A stretch of 64,000 nt of DNA from Chrysaora quinquecirrha (lineage: Eukaryota > Cnidaria > Scyphozoa > Semaeostomeae > Pelagiidae), in the NCBI GenBank assembly GCA_014526335.1, contig JACTAT010000032.1, forward strand, positions 10,670,152-10,734,151, written 5' to 3'. Below are positions 1 through 12,275 of this stretch, piece by piece. Each line of letters starts with the position of its first letter. Position 1 is the first letter of the stretch. The notes under the pieces are model-generated. The model had not been told where the DNA came from. It worked only from the letters and a program-made list of their open reading frames with translations, and made no database searches. The position numbers and the translations under genes are program-made.

Positions 1-136
1 ATTACGTGGCTATATCACGTGGTTATACCAACGCTGGTCAATACGGCTTTTACGGCTTTACAGAACCAATCAGATTGCGCCGTTGCCGGTCCGAACAGTC
101 ATATTTTTAAACACCATATAAAAAACATTCACTTAC

Positions 137-3100
137 TGCTCTGGGTCGTCCCATGCTTCCAATTACAAAGCAATCATCTGTCTTTGGATCCCATGATGCT
201 CTGAATTTAGTCAACCATCGACCAGTTTGGTTGTTATGTCTTTAAAAATATTTAAATCAAATGAAACGCAAGATAAAACTCTAGATAAGGTTGTTCTCAT
301 GAAAAGCATATAGCATCTGTTAAAAGCAATCTATGAATTTTCTCAATATCCTCAAAAGAAAACTATTATGTAGAACGTTAAACATTAAATAAATAGACAA
401 AATAAGAAAGGAGGAATTTTAAAAAGGATCACAAGCGACAACTCATCAAATCCGAAATGATGAAACAGCGGTTGCAAGAAAAAACACTGGGAAAGTTAGC
501 TCTAAAAGAATACTTGAAAAACATGAAAGGTAATAGAGGAAGCCAGAAAACAACGACCAAAACGACAATAATATGAAAGCAATAAACAAAATGTAGATGA
601 ATTCGTGACAACTCAGAGCAAACCTAATGGAAAAGAACAATAGGAAGTCAAAGAGCCTATAAGAAGTAGAAGAAGAAGAAACAAGAAGAAGAAGAAGAAG
701 AAGAAGAAGAAGAAGAAGAAGAAGAAGAAGAAGAAGAAGAAGAAGAAGAAGAAGAAGAAGAAGAAGAAGAAGAAGAAGAAGAAGAAGAAGAAGAAGAAGA
801 AGAAGAAGAAGAAACAGGAAGAAGAAGAAGAAACAAGAAGCAGAAACAGGAAGAAGAAGAAGAAAGAAAGAAGAGGAAGAAAGAAGAACAAGAAGAACAA
901 GAAGAAGAACAAGAAAAAGAAGAAGAAGAAGAAAGAGAAGAAGAGGAAGAAGAAGAGGAAGAAATAGAATTGCTGCAATCGAGAAAGAATATCGAGACAA
1001 AACTGCCATCATCTATAACGTTGTGAAATAACGGGACACTTGATGCGTGATATCCTGCGTATTATTGATGCGTATATCTCCCCTTTGTTTACTTTTATGT
1101 TTCCAGCAACAATTATGCGCAGAAATAGAAGGCAATATAGCAATTCAAAAACATGTCACATTATGAGCTTACCTTAGCATACACTTTGAAGGAGTTTGAA
1201 GAACGCCAGAAGAATTCACATCGTATACCCTACAAGTTTAGATTACATTTTTTATGGCAATAATAACCAATTAACTTTTATTCTTGTGAATAGACCGTTC
1301 CAAAACCTCAGGATTTGAGGCAGAGTAATTCGGATTGTCTCAAAAAACAAAATTCTTCCTTCTTGTATCTATTGTTGACCGGAGATCCTGTTCGTTTGTG
1401 CTATTTTCGTTTTAAACGCTTTTACACATCTCTGGATTGAAGGCAGAGTAAGGTAAAAACTCACATAACATAGACGTTTCTCTATCTAGTTAAACAGCAA
1501 CTCAAGAGTTCAGAACAGTATTCAACCTTCCTCCAGACAAACATACCCCTAGCTGACAATCTTCCTCACTTAACAATGAAAAATAAGCGTAGGGCGAAGT
1601 AGTTTGGTGTTTTTCTAATGGACCTTCCTCCAATCAAAGACTGTGTGACCGTAGCTTTTTCCTGACTCTGTCTAAGCATCTTTTTAAAAGTGTTTGTTTT
1701 ATCGTGGAATAATAGATTTGAACACTCAAAAAGATGTTTCTCCATCTGATTGCTCATAAAAACGATTCAAAGCCTATTTCTAGGTTTATGGTCTATTTCT
1801 AGCCTAAGGCTATTGAATCGACTTTATTGCAGGGTGCAGCTACACACGGCCACTCATTAATAGTAGCCATATACCCCTTTATACACCTGGATAGAGAGAG
1901 GAACACTTGTGTCAACAACTTGCCCAAGGTTTTTATCTTTGCAAACACAGATGGAAAGACAGTGAATGTGAACGGGGCAAAAAGAAATATAAAACTGATT
2001 ACAAACAAATATATATAGGTTTACCTTATTGTATCATCTAGTGATGTTGTTAGAACTTTATTTCCAGTTTGCGGAGAGAAGAATACTGACGATGTTACTC
2101 TGTGACAACTTATTTCACTCAATTTCGATTTGATGTTTTTCGCTTTTCTGAGATCCCACGTTGCCACTGACCTATAGATTATTAAACACATTCCGTTAAA
2201 ACTTCTTAAGATGATTTGAAACTTAAATAATTAAACAATATACTAATGCTTGTCTTTCTACGATATGTTCTTTACCAAAAAGACAAGTATGCAAATGGAC
2301 ATCTTAATTCGCATCAATAAGCAATTAGATGGCCCATGGCTCACGCTATCACATGCCCACATGATCACATGTCACTAATTCTAAGGCAACTCTAACTTTG
2401 GGGTTCTATGTTTTGCTTACTGTAGTAAAATCTACAGTCCCACATTTCTGCAGCCAAGCAGTATTTCTTGGTAAAAGCGAGGGTAAAATGTGGAAAGAAA
2501 CTTTTTCATATTAATGCCTAACGTGGACTCAGTAACTTCAAAATTCTACAATTGTTTTGAAAAATACAGTTGCAACTTCTATCAAAAAGGTTTTGCACTC
2601 GAGGATATCTGAATCCTTTTTTGAAGTGCACATATTTCGTCATTTTACAGCTAGCCCCTCTGCTAATGTTAGAATAAAGAGCAGAACGGCGGGCAACGCA
2701 ATTTCTTCGAATTAATTATACATTTATTGTATTCTTTGTATTCTTACCCATCTTGACAACTGGTTACAATCAGATGTTCATTAACAGGATGGCAGTCGAC
2801 CCAACGAACTAACTTTCCATGTGCAACAAAATTATTTTCTTCTTTTCTAAAAATGGAAAGAACGATTTGTAATGAGATAACATAGTCAAAAGTTGTCTCT
2901 TAGGAGTTGTCTCTCATTGTCTATTCTAGGTATATAAGCAGCTCCCCAGTTATTGTGAAGATACTGATAAAGATTAATAGGTCGAAATATTCAAACATGA
3001 AAGACTTATGAAAGAATAGCAGCTATGAGTTCAAATAACAAGTTCAGGAACTACAATGCCTGCCAGAATTAGTTGGAACACCCATCATATTTCCAGTCTT

Positions 3101-6100
3101 TTTCCAATGAGAGTGTTTACAATTCTAAGCACAACTCACTGACTCAATCCCCCCTGAAAACAATGTTGTTTCGTTATGTTGAAGAGTGCTGTTGCGTGAT
3201 TTTAATGTTCATATGCACCTGAAAAGTTTTATCATTCAATAGACCAACATTGTTTACAGAGGGGCAGGGGAGACTTTGCGTTGAGTAGGAAATCCAGTCT
3301 GGTGTTCCAAGTATTCAGACAGGCATTGTAGCTTGAAGAGTTTAAACTCAGAGAAGACCGCGAAACATTGAGTAGCTACTACGAGACTAGGAGTGAGTTG
3401 TCAAGCAATTGTCCCTAATGCCAAAACAACAGATTTCAGCTAGTCAGGTATTGTTTGAGTTATATCGCAAAGGACGAAATGGTCACAATTGACAAAGAAA
3501 TGCCTCTTACCCAGTTCTGATATCAATTACTCCTACTGTGTAATCACCTTTCCCAACAACGATAGTTTTACTTGACTTTGCAACCCATGAAAATGCATTT
3601 AACGTCACATCCTCATCTTCTGGTTCCGCGTATACCTGTCACAAATAATAACTCTCATTTATTAATTCGTGGAGAAGCAGCATGTGTGAACAGTTCGTCG
3701 ATTGTCTACGATCAGGTGTGAAAAATTTGAGAGCCAGGCTAAACTATGATTGTTGCAATGTTTATCTCTTCCCTTCCGTTTTGATTTGATCCAGAATATA
3801 TCCTGTTTTCTTTGCATTTAAAGCTTAATTTTTCTTAAAATATAGCATTTTGTGGTTTTTACCTGAGTGAAAAGTTGTTTCTCTAAATCTCCACATCTCA
3901 GAGTTCCATCATAAGAGCAGCTGTATAGTTTTGTGTAATCTTCAGGACACACCGTTATAGAATTAATAGGTCTTGTGTGTGGTTCAAATAAATAAACACC
4001 ATCTTGTGCTTCTTTTGAGTCCTGAAAATAATGATTTCGTTTTAAAGTACATGTATGTCATTCAACAAGAAATGCAGTTGTTGAGATTGTTGGGAAAGTT
4101 TTTCTTCCATGGCTACAAAGACTAAGGTGCAAAGTTTGAAGGTATTGAGGCGTTGTGGTGTTATCAAGCTGACTCGTGGTGTCAGGAGCTCAGTTTGGTC
4201 AGGGTTCGAGCCTAGCCACGGCAGCGTCACAGCCAGGGTCGACCTACTACTGAGACCCTAACGACTGGCGCCAAAACACCATTTTCACCTTTACTAAGTG
4301 TTTCCCGAGTTTTTACAGGCAAATGACGTGTGTTCGGACAGGCTGATTGGTTAGAGTTTTCGATCTTCTGACAAATCGATCTTGTCTTAAAATTTCACTT
4401 TTTTACGCTCGAACAATTTTTACCTTACAATATAAAATATCCATATCATTGAAATAGTAGTGAAAACGTCTAGTTAGAATCACGAATACTTGCTTGGTTA
4501 GCAAGCGTAAAATTATTTAGGGATCGTCTCCTAAAAGTATAGTAAAAATCGTATCTATACGATAATTTGGAGACGATCCCTTACTAGGTATAAAATTTGA
4601 TCTTGCATAGAACGTGAGCCCAATACATCTAATTGTTGATGTGATCTTAGTAGGGAAAAGCAGATTTTCTACGAATTACATTTGTTGCTACTGATATCTG
4701 CCTGTCTTGTTTTCAGCTATTATCTCCGATAGTCTTTGGTAGAAAGCCCTATGATCTTCTTCCATCGCATCATTCACTGGAAACACTAAAGGTGTAAACG
4801 TATTTTACGAGAAAAATGTCAGATTGTGCAGTTGATAGAACAATGGCGTACAGAACCGTGTTCGCAGGTTTTTTTATCATCATTAAAAAAAAGAAGACAA
4901 AACAGTCTACAGTCTACTGTGCCATCCAAAGCAGGAAAAGACACGGTCATCTGGTCCCTATTTCGGATGACACTTACAATTCTAATACTTAAGCAAAAAA
5001 AAACAGGTAGAATCTAATATATCTCATTGCCAAACAACGAAAAAAAGACCCTAAATTCTTTCAAATTTAGGGTCCATGTGGTTCTTAACGGTCCTGATCC
5101 TATGCTCTAACAAAACTACTTCCGATATTCCAATCCTGCTGTCTCAAATATTTCATCTAATGGTACAACTTCCGATCTTAAACTATGCCGTAAATGTACT
5201 TACCACATCCCAAATGCCAATTCTGCCCCATTTGCTGCCAGCCATGACCAATAGCTTGCTCTCCATAGGGTGCATAGTCAATGAAAATATTCTGTTTGGT
5301 GTCACTTTTGCTGCATGATTTTCAGCTATGCTTAGAGCTTCGATTCTTTTGCGGTATCTACAAAAAGCACAGAAACATGAGTCATTTCTTTTACGACGGG
5401 TATCTATTTAAGTAGCTTTGGCTGGCGATTTGCTTCGATTGAAGCTCCTGCCCTTGTTTCAAGTTTCAAGTCTACTTGCATTGATGAGGATTTTCGATAC
5501 TTGAGAACTGAGCATGCACAGTGGTGAAGTCTTTTGGTTGCCAATTTCTCGGACATAGACAAACAGCGGAAAAATCCCTGGATATACTTGAAAGCATTTT
5601 TCGTCTGACACTCCTCAGAGTATAGACATCAGAAACAGACGGACACAAATGAATAAGGCCGTATTTATATCCAGATGCAGATCGAAATGCATTACATACA
5701 TACATACATACATACTTTTTTTGATAACGCAGGACAGTAAAAGGCAGCATCTGCTGATGTGGGCCTGCTTAACTACATAACATACTTAAATCTAGATAAA
5801 AATGAGTAGCTATAAAAAAATTTATAATTACAATATCTTAAAAATAGATGTAATCAATGTTTCTTTGTTTTATAATAGACGAATGAAAGCTGGTGGGATA
5901 TAGAAAATACATTAATAGAAAAAGCTGGTGGGATATAGCGGGATGACCAATAGAATTAATTGAAGAGTCCAAGTGAGAAAACGAACTCTTTCTGTCTGTC
6001 TACACAAGACTGGCCTTTTGGTTTTGATTTTGATATTGACAAGATATAGAATAAATACTGAAAAATCAAGAATTGCAAAAACTTACTCATTGAGATCTGT

Positions 6101-9100
6101 TTTGTTTTCATTGTTTTTAAACGCAATTTTCTTTCTTGAACACTGATAGAATAAGTAAAGAAGAGCAGTAAATTGAAAGCTAAGAAATTAACGGATGAAA
6201 TAGGCAATGAATTATTTTGCATGCTATCATGGATCACACAGTAGGTCCTCACTTTTCAGAATCAGATGTATAAGAAGCTCCAGCCCAGACAATTTCGCAT
6301 CACAATAAACAAAAGTAAAACAATAGTCTATTTTTCAAACAATAGGCTGCATCCAAATGTGTTGTTTCTTAAAAGCGGGGACACAATGTACAGCAAGTTG
6401 AGAGAATCTTACTTTCATGCTGAGATCCAGCCATTGTTGAACTGCTTTGCTGCAAATGTCTTTATCAACATTATTGCTTGGTATCATTTCAAGAGGTCCT
6501 GATGGCTTTCTTGTCTACGAAAATAATATCACAGAGCATGCAAATATTATGGCTATAATTAGTGAAAACATGCTTAAGTACTTTGCAACACCGAGATAGC
6601 AAAAAAGAGCAAACACGTCTTTGGTAATGCTTCAAAGATTTTTTGTCTCAAACCCCCTCAGAGTTTTATTAAGGTCAGAAATAGAACAAAACAATCTATT
6701 TATACGCAGAATTTTTGCCCAGATGCAGATTGAAATTCAATTGTTTTCAACTGTTCTTGACATTTATGCTCTGCCCAGGAGTGTTAGATGAAGAAAAGCT
6801 TCTTAGTATAACCATGATTCAGCTCTCCTAGTTACCTTGAAGTTTTGTAAAACTCATTGGTAACATTTATTTCATGGACCCAGTTGTCCATTTCAAAATG
6901 TGTCCAGGACCCAAGGACATACGGCACTGCGACATGCTACAACTTAGTTCCATGGAAACACTGGTTCCCGTTAGATCACCAAAGTTAAACATGGTTTGGT
7001 ACATGTTGTTTCCATGATGGGATACCTCTTGGACATACTTTGACTGTTGTAGATACAACTCCGTACCAAGGTGTAAAATTGGTGCCTTAGGGGTTAAGGC
7101 CTTTAGAAGCTCTCAATGCGCCAAGTGTATGGCTGCATGAACCAACCCAAGCTAGGGGGGTTAATTGGCCCAAGCTAAGGAGGAAATTGATTTTAAAGCA
7201 CTGTTGAACATTTGCAGTTATAGAAAAATGGCGCTACATAAAAGTAATGCCTTTATCTTTACCTTTCCCTTTAAAAACAAAAAGGTTACCTACATGATCA
7301 TCAACTTTTCTGCTATCAGCTTCAACACCATTCAATCCAAATCTTGTCAATGGTTTACTGTAATAACGTACTTGCCTGAACTAAATAGAGAGATAGGTGC
7401 AGAGACTAAGTTGTGATGGATTCCTTTTTATCACAAAGGAAGTTAAACAGAAGGAAATAACTTCAGAATTTAAGCACTTACTTGCTCAGACAGTGTGGTT
7501 TTCTCTTCTTGAGGGAGTTCAGGCAATGGAACTCCCAAAGGATCTAATCTTTGTAATCGCATTGATGCTCGTCTTGGAGGAGGGGGCTCTTTTGGTTTCT
7601 TTTCTCTAGAAAATGAAAAAATTGAATTTGCATGGTGATGATTATGTTTGGAACATAACAAGTATGGTCTGTTCCAGGGAGCCAGAGGCACAGGGGCAGC
7701 AGGGGTATTGTCCCCATTGCCCAAACAAAAAATGGGAAAGTTCTATGATTTTCCTATTTTTTTGCCCTGAATTTGATGCTTCTGCCCCTGCTGCCTAGTG
7801 CCCTGATAACTTTCTTCTGGCAGCTCTGGTCTATCTATTCCATGTGTTTTAGCTATCCATGTCAGCGTGATTGGTAAAAAGAAAATATTAAAAAACATGC
7901 TTTACCTTTTCAGACCATATGTTTTTGTTTGTTTTATGGATGTTGATGCTGCTGTCTTGAGACTGGTTTTTGCCTAAGAATAACAAATGTCAATTTCAAA
8001 TTCTACTCTGGTTCCCGATTCGCAAATTTAATTTCTTTTTATTTCCACAGTTAGGGGGGGGGGATTTCACATAGAGATCGGCCAGCCTGTTAAGGCAAGT
8101 TGGCTCGTCTCTTAGATCTGACGTGTTAGAAAACATGTTAAAAAAATGCAAGTTGTGGCTTTCAAACAAAAAAGGAGTATGGTTTATCTACCTGGTGTAA
8201 GTTAAGTTTTTCAAAGAATTTCTCATTTGTTTTGATATTGGCCAATCTTTCTAATTCATAAGCTGACAATCCGTGATCACTGCCACGACCATCATCATCA
8301 TCATCATCATTATCATCAACGTCATTGTTTTCCTTGTCATCAAAATCATTGTTTTTCTCGTCATCACTTGAGAAATCCTCTGATTCATCATTACTGTTTT
8401 CTTCTTCAGACTCATCTTCTTTTTGCTTCTGTCAAGATAAAGTTTACATTGTCTGTTTATACGAAGATAATATTGATCATTATAGATCACTTCAGTAGAA
8501 TTTGAAATTTTTCAAAATCGCAAGATATCAATTGTTTGTTGCGAAAATCGTATTTAGCACCCAAAAATTAGTCTAGTTACAGAGTTTTACTATCTTAGCA
8601 ATAATATTATCAATTTTATGAGTGTTCAAAGTTTGCGAGTTTATTAGGGCTCAGACAGTGTGGGGTAAAATGTTTTACCAAGGTCATTTTTCGTGGTCAA
8701 AGCCTTTATGAAACTGGGAACTTTGAATGCTCGTAAAATTAAGAACATAAGCGCAAGGACAGTGAAATTTTGCACCAAGCTATGTTTTGGATGCTTTATA
8801 AGATTTCCGCATGAAAAACTCAATACTTTGTTATTTCAAAAATTGTTATCCTGTTGGCCATCTACCGAAGTGATCTATTGTTTAAATATGATGACAAAGC
8901 TGTTATATGCTACAAATCAATACTGATGAATGAGTTCTCGGTTCTGCAAACAATAGGGCAGGGGCACTGTTTTCTATTGTTTTCACCAAAATCACACACA
9001 AGTTCTTTGGTGTACAAAGCATCTCTCTTTTTTTTATACTTAACCCGCGCTTAACACTTTCAGCAAGTCATGCTTGATCTGCTTGCCTTGCCTATTTGCA

Positions 9101-9373
9101 ATGCAAGTAACAGGCAATTCTGTTACACTTGGGGGTCTGTCTAAGGAAACGAAATTACGAAATTAATATTCGGTATTTTTATCATGCGTTTACCCTTTTA
9201 AACTGTGATCTTTTAGACTTGACATATGGTGAACTGACTTCGGGTTTTCTTGTTGATGACGTCGTCTTTTGATATTTCACAGATCTTTGGGCTTCTGATG
9301 ATAATAAATCTTCGTCAGAAAAATTCTCATTTTTACGTTTTCTTTCTCTTGTACTTCTTCTTAAAGAACTCAT
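137..9373 (-). CDS. WDR76: WDR76-like WD40-repeat protein, 13 exons, C-terminus outside window
   Basis: Exons on the minus strand, all with GT-AG borders and compatible phases: 9373-9194, 8428-8192, 7973-7906, 7605-7482, 7380-7294, 6514-6413, 6142-6087, 5357-5204, 4021-3863, 3635-3511, 2846-2748, 2171-2025, 239-137. They give about 547 residues. The N-terminus (MSSLRRSTRERKRK) is basic; exon 2 is acidic with a poly-Asp run and LSAYELERLANI; exon 4 has RRASMRLQRLDPLG. WD blades begin in exon 8 (GRIGIWDV) and continue with SYDGTLRCGD, VATWDLRKA and HNNQTGRWLTKF, all characteristic of WDR76 and yeast Cmr1. The family is known as nuclear chromatin-associated proteins linked to DNA-damage response and CRL4 ubiquitin ligase. 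The donor at 136 leads out of the window, so about the last 50 residues are missing. The gene is divergent from MMAB with 162 bp between start codons. Introns hold a GAA tract, a SINE-like repeat and a palindromic mini-element. Confidence 0.9.
668..975. repeat. GAA/TTC trinucleotide tract in WDR76 intron 12
   Basis: About 43 uninterrupted GAA triplets (roughly 683-813) are followed by interrupted GAA/GGA/CAA units to about 975. The tract lies in the 1.8-kb intron between WDR76 exons 12 and 13, and the pyrimidine strand is the transcript strand. Long ORFs on both strands here are low-complexity artefacts. Confidence 0.97.
4130..4300 (+). mobile_element. tRNA-derived SINE-like copy 1
   Basis: This segment is clearly related to 19,250-19,435: shared CTGACTCGTGGTGTCAGGAG, a pol III B-box-like GGTTCGAGCC, and downstream ACCTACTACTGAGA and CGACTGGCG. 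The A box is weak. It lies in WDR76 intron 8, antisense to the gene. Confidence 0.65.
4517..4583. mobile_element. 61-bp palindromic mini-element with TTA duplication
   Basis: Perfect inverted arms GGGATCGTCTCC (4520-4531) and GGAGACGATCCC (4569-4580) flank a partly self-complementary AT-rich centre, and TTA stands on both outer sides. This fits a minimal PIF/Harbinger-type MITE in WDR76 intron 8; a solo hairpin is the alternative. Confidence 0.55.
5536..5692 (-). repeat. Dispersed family R1, copy 1
   Basis: This copy shares GCATTTCGATCTGCATCTGG, a central TCTGTTTCTGA and CTCTGAGGAGTGTCAGACGA with copies near 6,630, 23,990, 40,775 and 59,563. It lies in a WDR76 intron. A TACA microsatellite follows at 5,694-5,715. 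I see no ORF or terminal inverted repeats. Confidence 0.7.
6628..6738 (-). repeat. Dispersed family R1, copy 2 (diverged)
   Basis: Recognisable on the minus strand by ATCTGCATCTGGGC, a TTTCTGACC core and ACTCTGAGG. It is more diverged than the other copies and lies in WDR76 intron 5. Confidence 0.55.
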
Positions 9374-9535
9374 CTTGAGTTACCAAAGATCGATTTATTA
9401 TAAGCTAAAAACTAAATATTCCTGAGCTAATTTTGCTAGATCATTGATCAGTGATCAATGTTATGTAATTTTTGGTTTTGATCCAAAAGTTGGCGGGAAA
9501 AAATTCCACATGTAGAGGTTGCTGTTGTTGTTCAA
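9374..9535. promoter_or_regulatory. Divergent WDR76/MMAB promoter with E2F-type site and 19-bp palindrome
   Basis: Only 162 bp lie between the WDR76 and MMAB start codons, so the promoter is presumably bidirectional. Positions 9490-9502 read TTGGCGGGAAAAA, which is TTTTTCCCGCCAA on the WDR76 strand, a close match to the E2F consensus TTTSSCGC. Positions 9442-9460 form the perfect palindrome CATTGATCAGTGATCAATG with one central G. I see no TATA box. Use of either site is inferred. Confidence 0.6.
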
Positions 9536-10282
9536 TTGTTGTTGTTGACGCGTAACAAAATGGCAGGCAAAGAATTGGTTGGAAGACTGGTTTATCTGGC
9601 AAAAGCATGCAAAATAAGGACTCCTATGAGATTTTCTAACTATTTAAACACAAATGTAAGGTTTCTTTCAACTACAGCAGCTTTTGCAAGCAAAAAAGAG
9701 CCGAAAATCTACACGAAAACCGGCGATAAAGGCTCCTCAAGTTTGTTCACTGGGGAGAGAAGACTAAAGAATGACGTCATATTTGAGGCATTGGGAACAA
9801 CTGATGAACTGTCGTCATATCTTGGACTTGCAAGAGAGTTCTGTTTAGAAGTTAAAGTTGATGAAATTGTAACGAAACTTGAAGATATTCAATGTGTGTT
9901 GCAAGATGTTGCATCAAATGTTGCAACACCAAACACCCAAGCATCTCTAATGCATAAAGCTAAAACAGAATTCAATGCAAGTGTTGAAGAGCTTGAAGAA
10001 TGGATCGATCAATACCATAATCAACTTCCCCCACTTAGAAACTTCATTCTGCCATCAGGGGGAAAAGGCAGTGCAACACTGCATGTTGCAAGGTCTGTAA
10101 GTCGAAGGTTGGAGAGAACACTTGTGCCCCTGTTGAATGAAAATGATATTGATGCTGATGTTTTTCGATATGTCAATAGACTGAGTGATTTTTTATTTAC
10201 TGCTGCACGATTCATTGCGAATAAGCAAGGAAAGCCAGAACTTATTTATAAAAGAAAATTGAAAACAGTTAAGAAACAATGA
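9536..10282 (+). CDS. MMAB: Cob(I)alamin adenosyltransferase, mitochondrial (MMAB/PduO type), intronless
   Basis: The 248-residue ORF matches the PduO-type ATP:cob(I)alamin adenosyltransferase, which makes adenosylcobalamin for methylmalonyl-CoA mutase in mitochondria. Residues 1 to about 52 are basic and Ser/Thr-rich with no acidic residues until KEL, like a matrix targeting peptide; Met9 is an alternative start. The ATP-binding N-terminal motif YTKTGDKGSSSLFTGERR is at 59-76, GTTDELSSYLGLA at 87-99, the FILPSGGKG loop at 170-178, SVSRRLER at 187-194 and the helix NRLSDFLFTAAR at 214-225. Length equals that of the human enzyme (about 250). There is no intron although neighbours are intron-rich, which could mean retroposition or intron loss. 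The 3' side runs into the minisatellite after about 160 bp. Confidence 0.95.
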   Translation: MLLLTRNKMAGKELVGRLVYLAKACKIRTPMRFSNYLNTNVRFLSTTAAFASKKEPKIYTKTGDKGSSSLFTGERRLKNDVIFEALGTTDELSSYLGLAREFCLEVKVDEIVTKLEDIQCVLQDVASNVATPNTQASLMHKAKTEFNASVEELEEWIDQYHNQLPPLRNFILPSGGKGSATLHVARSVSRRLERTLVPLLNENDIDADVFRYVNRLSDFLFTAARFIANKQGKPELIYKRKLKTVKKQ

Positions 10283-10444
10283 CAATTAAATTTTTTCAAT
10301 GACTTTTTAGTTATTTATTTCCAAAGTAATGTTACGATTTTGCCAGCACCGTAATTTGGAAGACATCCATGCATAAAGATGAATATGCCCTTGCTGCAAG
10401 CAAGCTAGCAATCTTTATTTGTTAACGTAGGTCAAGGTTTCTGG

Positions 10445-12030
10445 CTGCTTAGCCGCCCCCAGCCTCAATGCTCAGCTGCCTTATCTCGTCCCAAACTGTC
10501 CAGCGTGGATGCTAAGCAGGCTTTTCTCGTCGCAGACGGGCTGACCTTAATGCCCAGCCAGCTTTAATCGTCCCAGACTGACCAGGGTCGATGCTCAGGG
10601 GGCTTTTCTCGACCCATTCGGGCCAGATTTTCATCCGGCTTTTCTCGACATATACGGGCCAGCCTTGTTGCTCAGCCCTGCTCAGCAGGCTCTTATTGTC
10701 CCAGACTGGCCAGCGTCTATGCTCAGACGGCTTTATCGTGTCACACTGGCCAGCGGCGATGCTCAGGGGTTTTTTCTCGATCCATGCGGGCTACGGTCCA
10801 CCGGCTTTTCTCATTCCAGACTAGCCAGCGTCGATGCCCAGGCAGCTTTTTTCCACCCATACGGGCCAGCCTCAATGCTTAGCTGCCTTCTGCCGACCCA
10901 TACGGGCCAGCCTCAATGCTTAGCTGCCTTCTGCCGACCCATACGGGCCAGCCTCAATGCTTAGCTGCCTTCTGCCGACCCATACGGGCCAGCCTCAATG
11001 CTTAGCTGCCTTCTGCCGACCCATACGGGCCAGCCTCAATGCTTAGCTGCCTTCTGCCGACCCATACGGGCCAGCCTCAATGCTTAGCTGCCTTCTGCCG
11101 ACCCATACGGGCCGGCCTCAATGCTTAGCTGCCTTCTGCCGACCCATACGGGCCAGCCTCAATGCTTAGCTGCCTTCTGCCGACCCATACGGGCCAGCCT
11201 CAATGCTTAGCTGCCTTCTGCCGACCCATACGGGCCAGCCTCAATGCTTAGCTGCCTTCTGCCGACCCATACGGGCCAGCCTCAATGCTTAGCTGCCTTC
11301 TGCCGACCCATACGGGCCAGCCTCAATGCTTAGCTGCCTTCTGCCGACCCATACGGGCCAGCCTCAATGCTTAGCTGCCTTCTGCCGACCCATACGGGCC
11401 GGCCTCAATGCTTAGCTGCCTTCTGCCGACCCATACGGGCCAGCCTCAATGCTTAGCTGCCTTCTGCCGACCCATACGGGCCGGCCTCAATGCTTAGCTG
11501 CCTTCTGCCGACCCATACGGGCCAGCCTCAATGCTTAGCTGCCTTCTGCCGACCCATACGGGCCAGCCTCAATGCTTAGCTGCCTTCTGCCGACCCATAC
11601 GGGCCAGCCTCAATGCTTAGCTGCCTTCTGCCGACCCATACGGGCCGGCCTCAATGCTTAGCTGCCTTCTGCCGACCCATACGGGCCAGCCTCAATGCTT
11701 AGCTGCCTTCTGCCGACCCATACGGGCCGGCCTCAATGCTTAGCTGCCTTCTGCCGACCCATACGGGCCAGCCTCAATGCTTAGCTGCCTTCTGCCGACC
11801 CATACGGGCCGGCCTCAATGCTTAGCTGCCTTCTGCCGACCCATACGGGCCAGCCTCAATGCTTAGCTGCCTTCTGCCGACCCATACGGGCCGGCCTCAA
11901 TGCTTAGCTGCCTTCTGCCGACCCATACGGGCCAGCCTCAATGCTTAGCTGCCTTCTGCCGACCCATACGGGCCAGCCTCAATGCTTAGCTGCCTTCTGC
12001 CGACCCATACGGGCCAGCCTCAATGCTTAG
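10445..12030. repeat. 41-bp minisatellite, degenerate at one end and homogenised at the other
   Basis: From about 10,855 to 12,030 a 41-bp unit containing CCCATACGGGCC and CTCAATGCTTAGCTGCC repeats about 28.7 times almost without change. The main variant is CCAGCC against CCGGCC. Positions 10,445-10,854 hold older, strongly diverged units with the same CAGCCTCAATGCTCAGCTG core. The array is GC-rich unlike its surroundings. It fills the space between the MMAB 3' end and the ADAR1 polyadenylation signal. Short ORFs through it rotate frame at every unit, so it is not coding. Confidence 0.95.
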
Positions 12031-12084
12031 GTGGCATTGCTATTGAACTATAAAGCGGCTTTTCTTCGAAAAATTCATAATCTT

Positions 12085-12090
12085 TTTATT
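12085..12090 (-). terminator. Polyadenylation signal of ADAR1
   Basis: On the minus strand an AATAAA hexamer lies about 186 bp downstream of the ADAR1 stop codon. It ends the transcript just before the minisatellite. Confidence 0.6.
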
Positions 12091-12275
12091 CACATGAGAA
12101 AATGATATTAAAATGATATTCTGTTCTAAATATCGTAACATTAACAATAACAAAATGAACTGTCAGAGGCCTTTCTTTGGCTGAAAACAAAAACTAAATA
12201 AGTTTAAATATCCAGCTAGTCTTTAGAACGTAATCATTTGCATCTTGCATCTCTATTCGCCTAACATGGACCAAT

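Noticed and set aside
446..1012. Long Leu- or Phe-rich minus-strand ORFs
   Set aside because: They are frame readings of the GAA/TTC tract inside a WDR76 intron.
1799..2018. Short ORFs on both strands at 1,799-2,018
   Set aside because: They lie in the WDR76 intron next to exon 12 and have no family resemblance.
10591..10964. ORFs in the minisatellite
   Set aside because: A 41-bp unit changes frame each copy, and no homology is seen.
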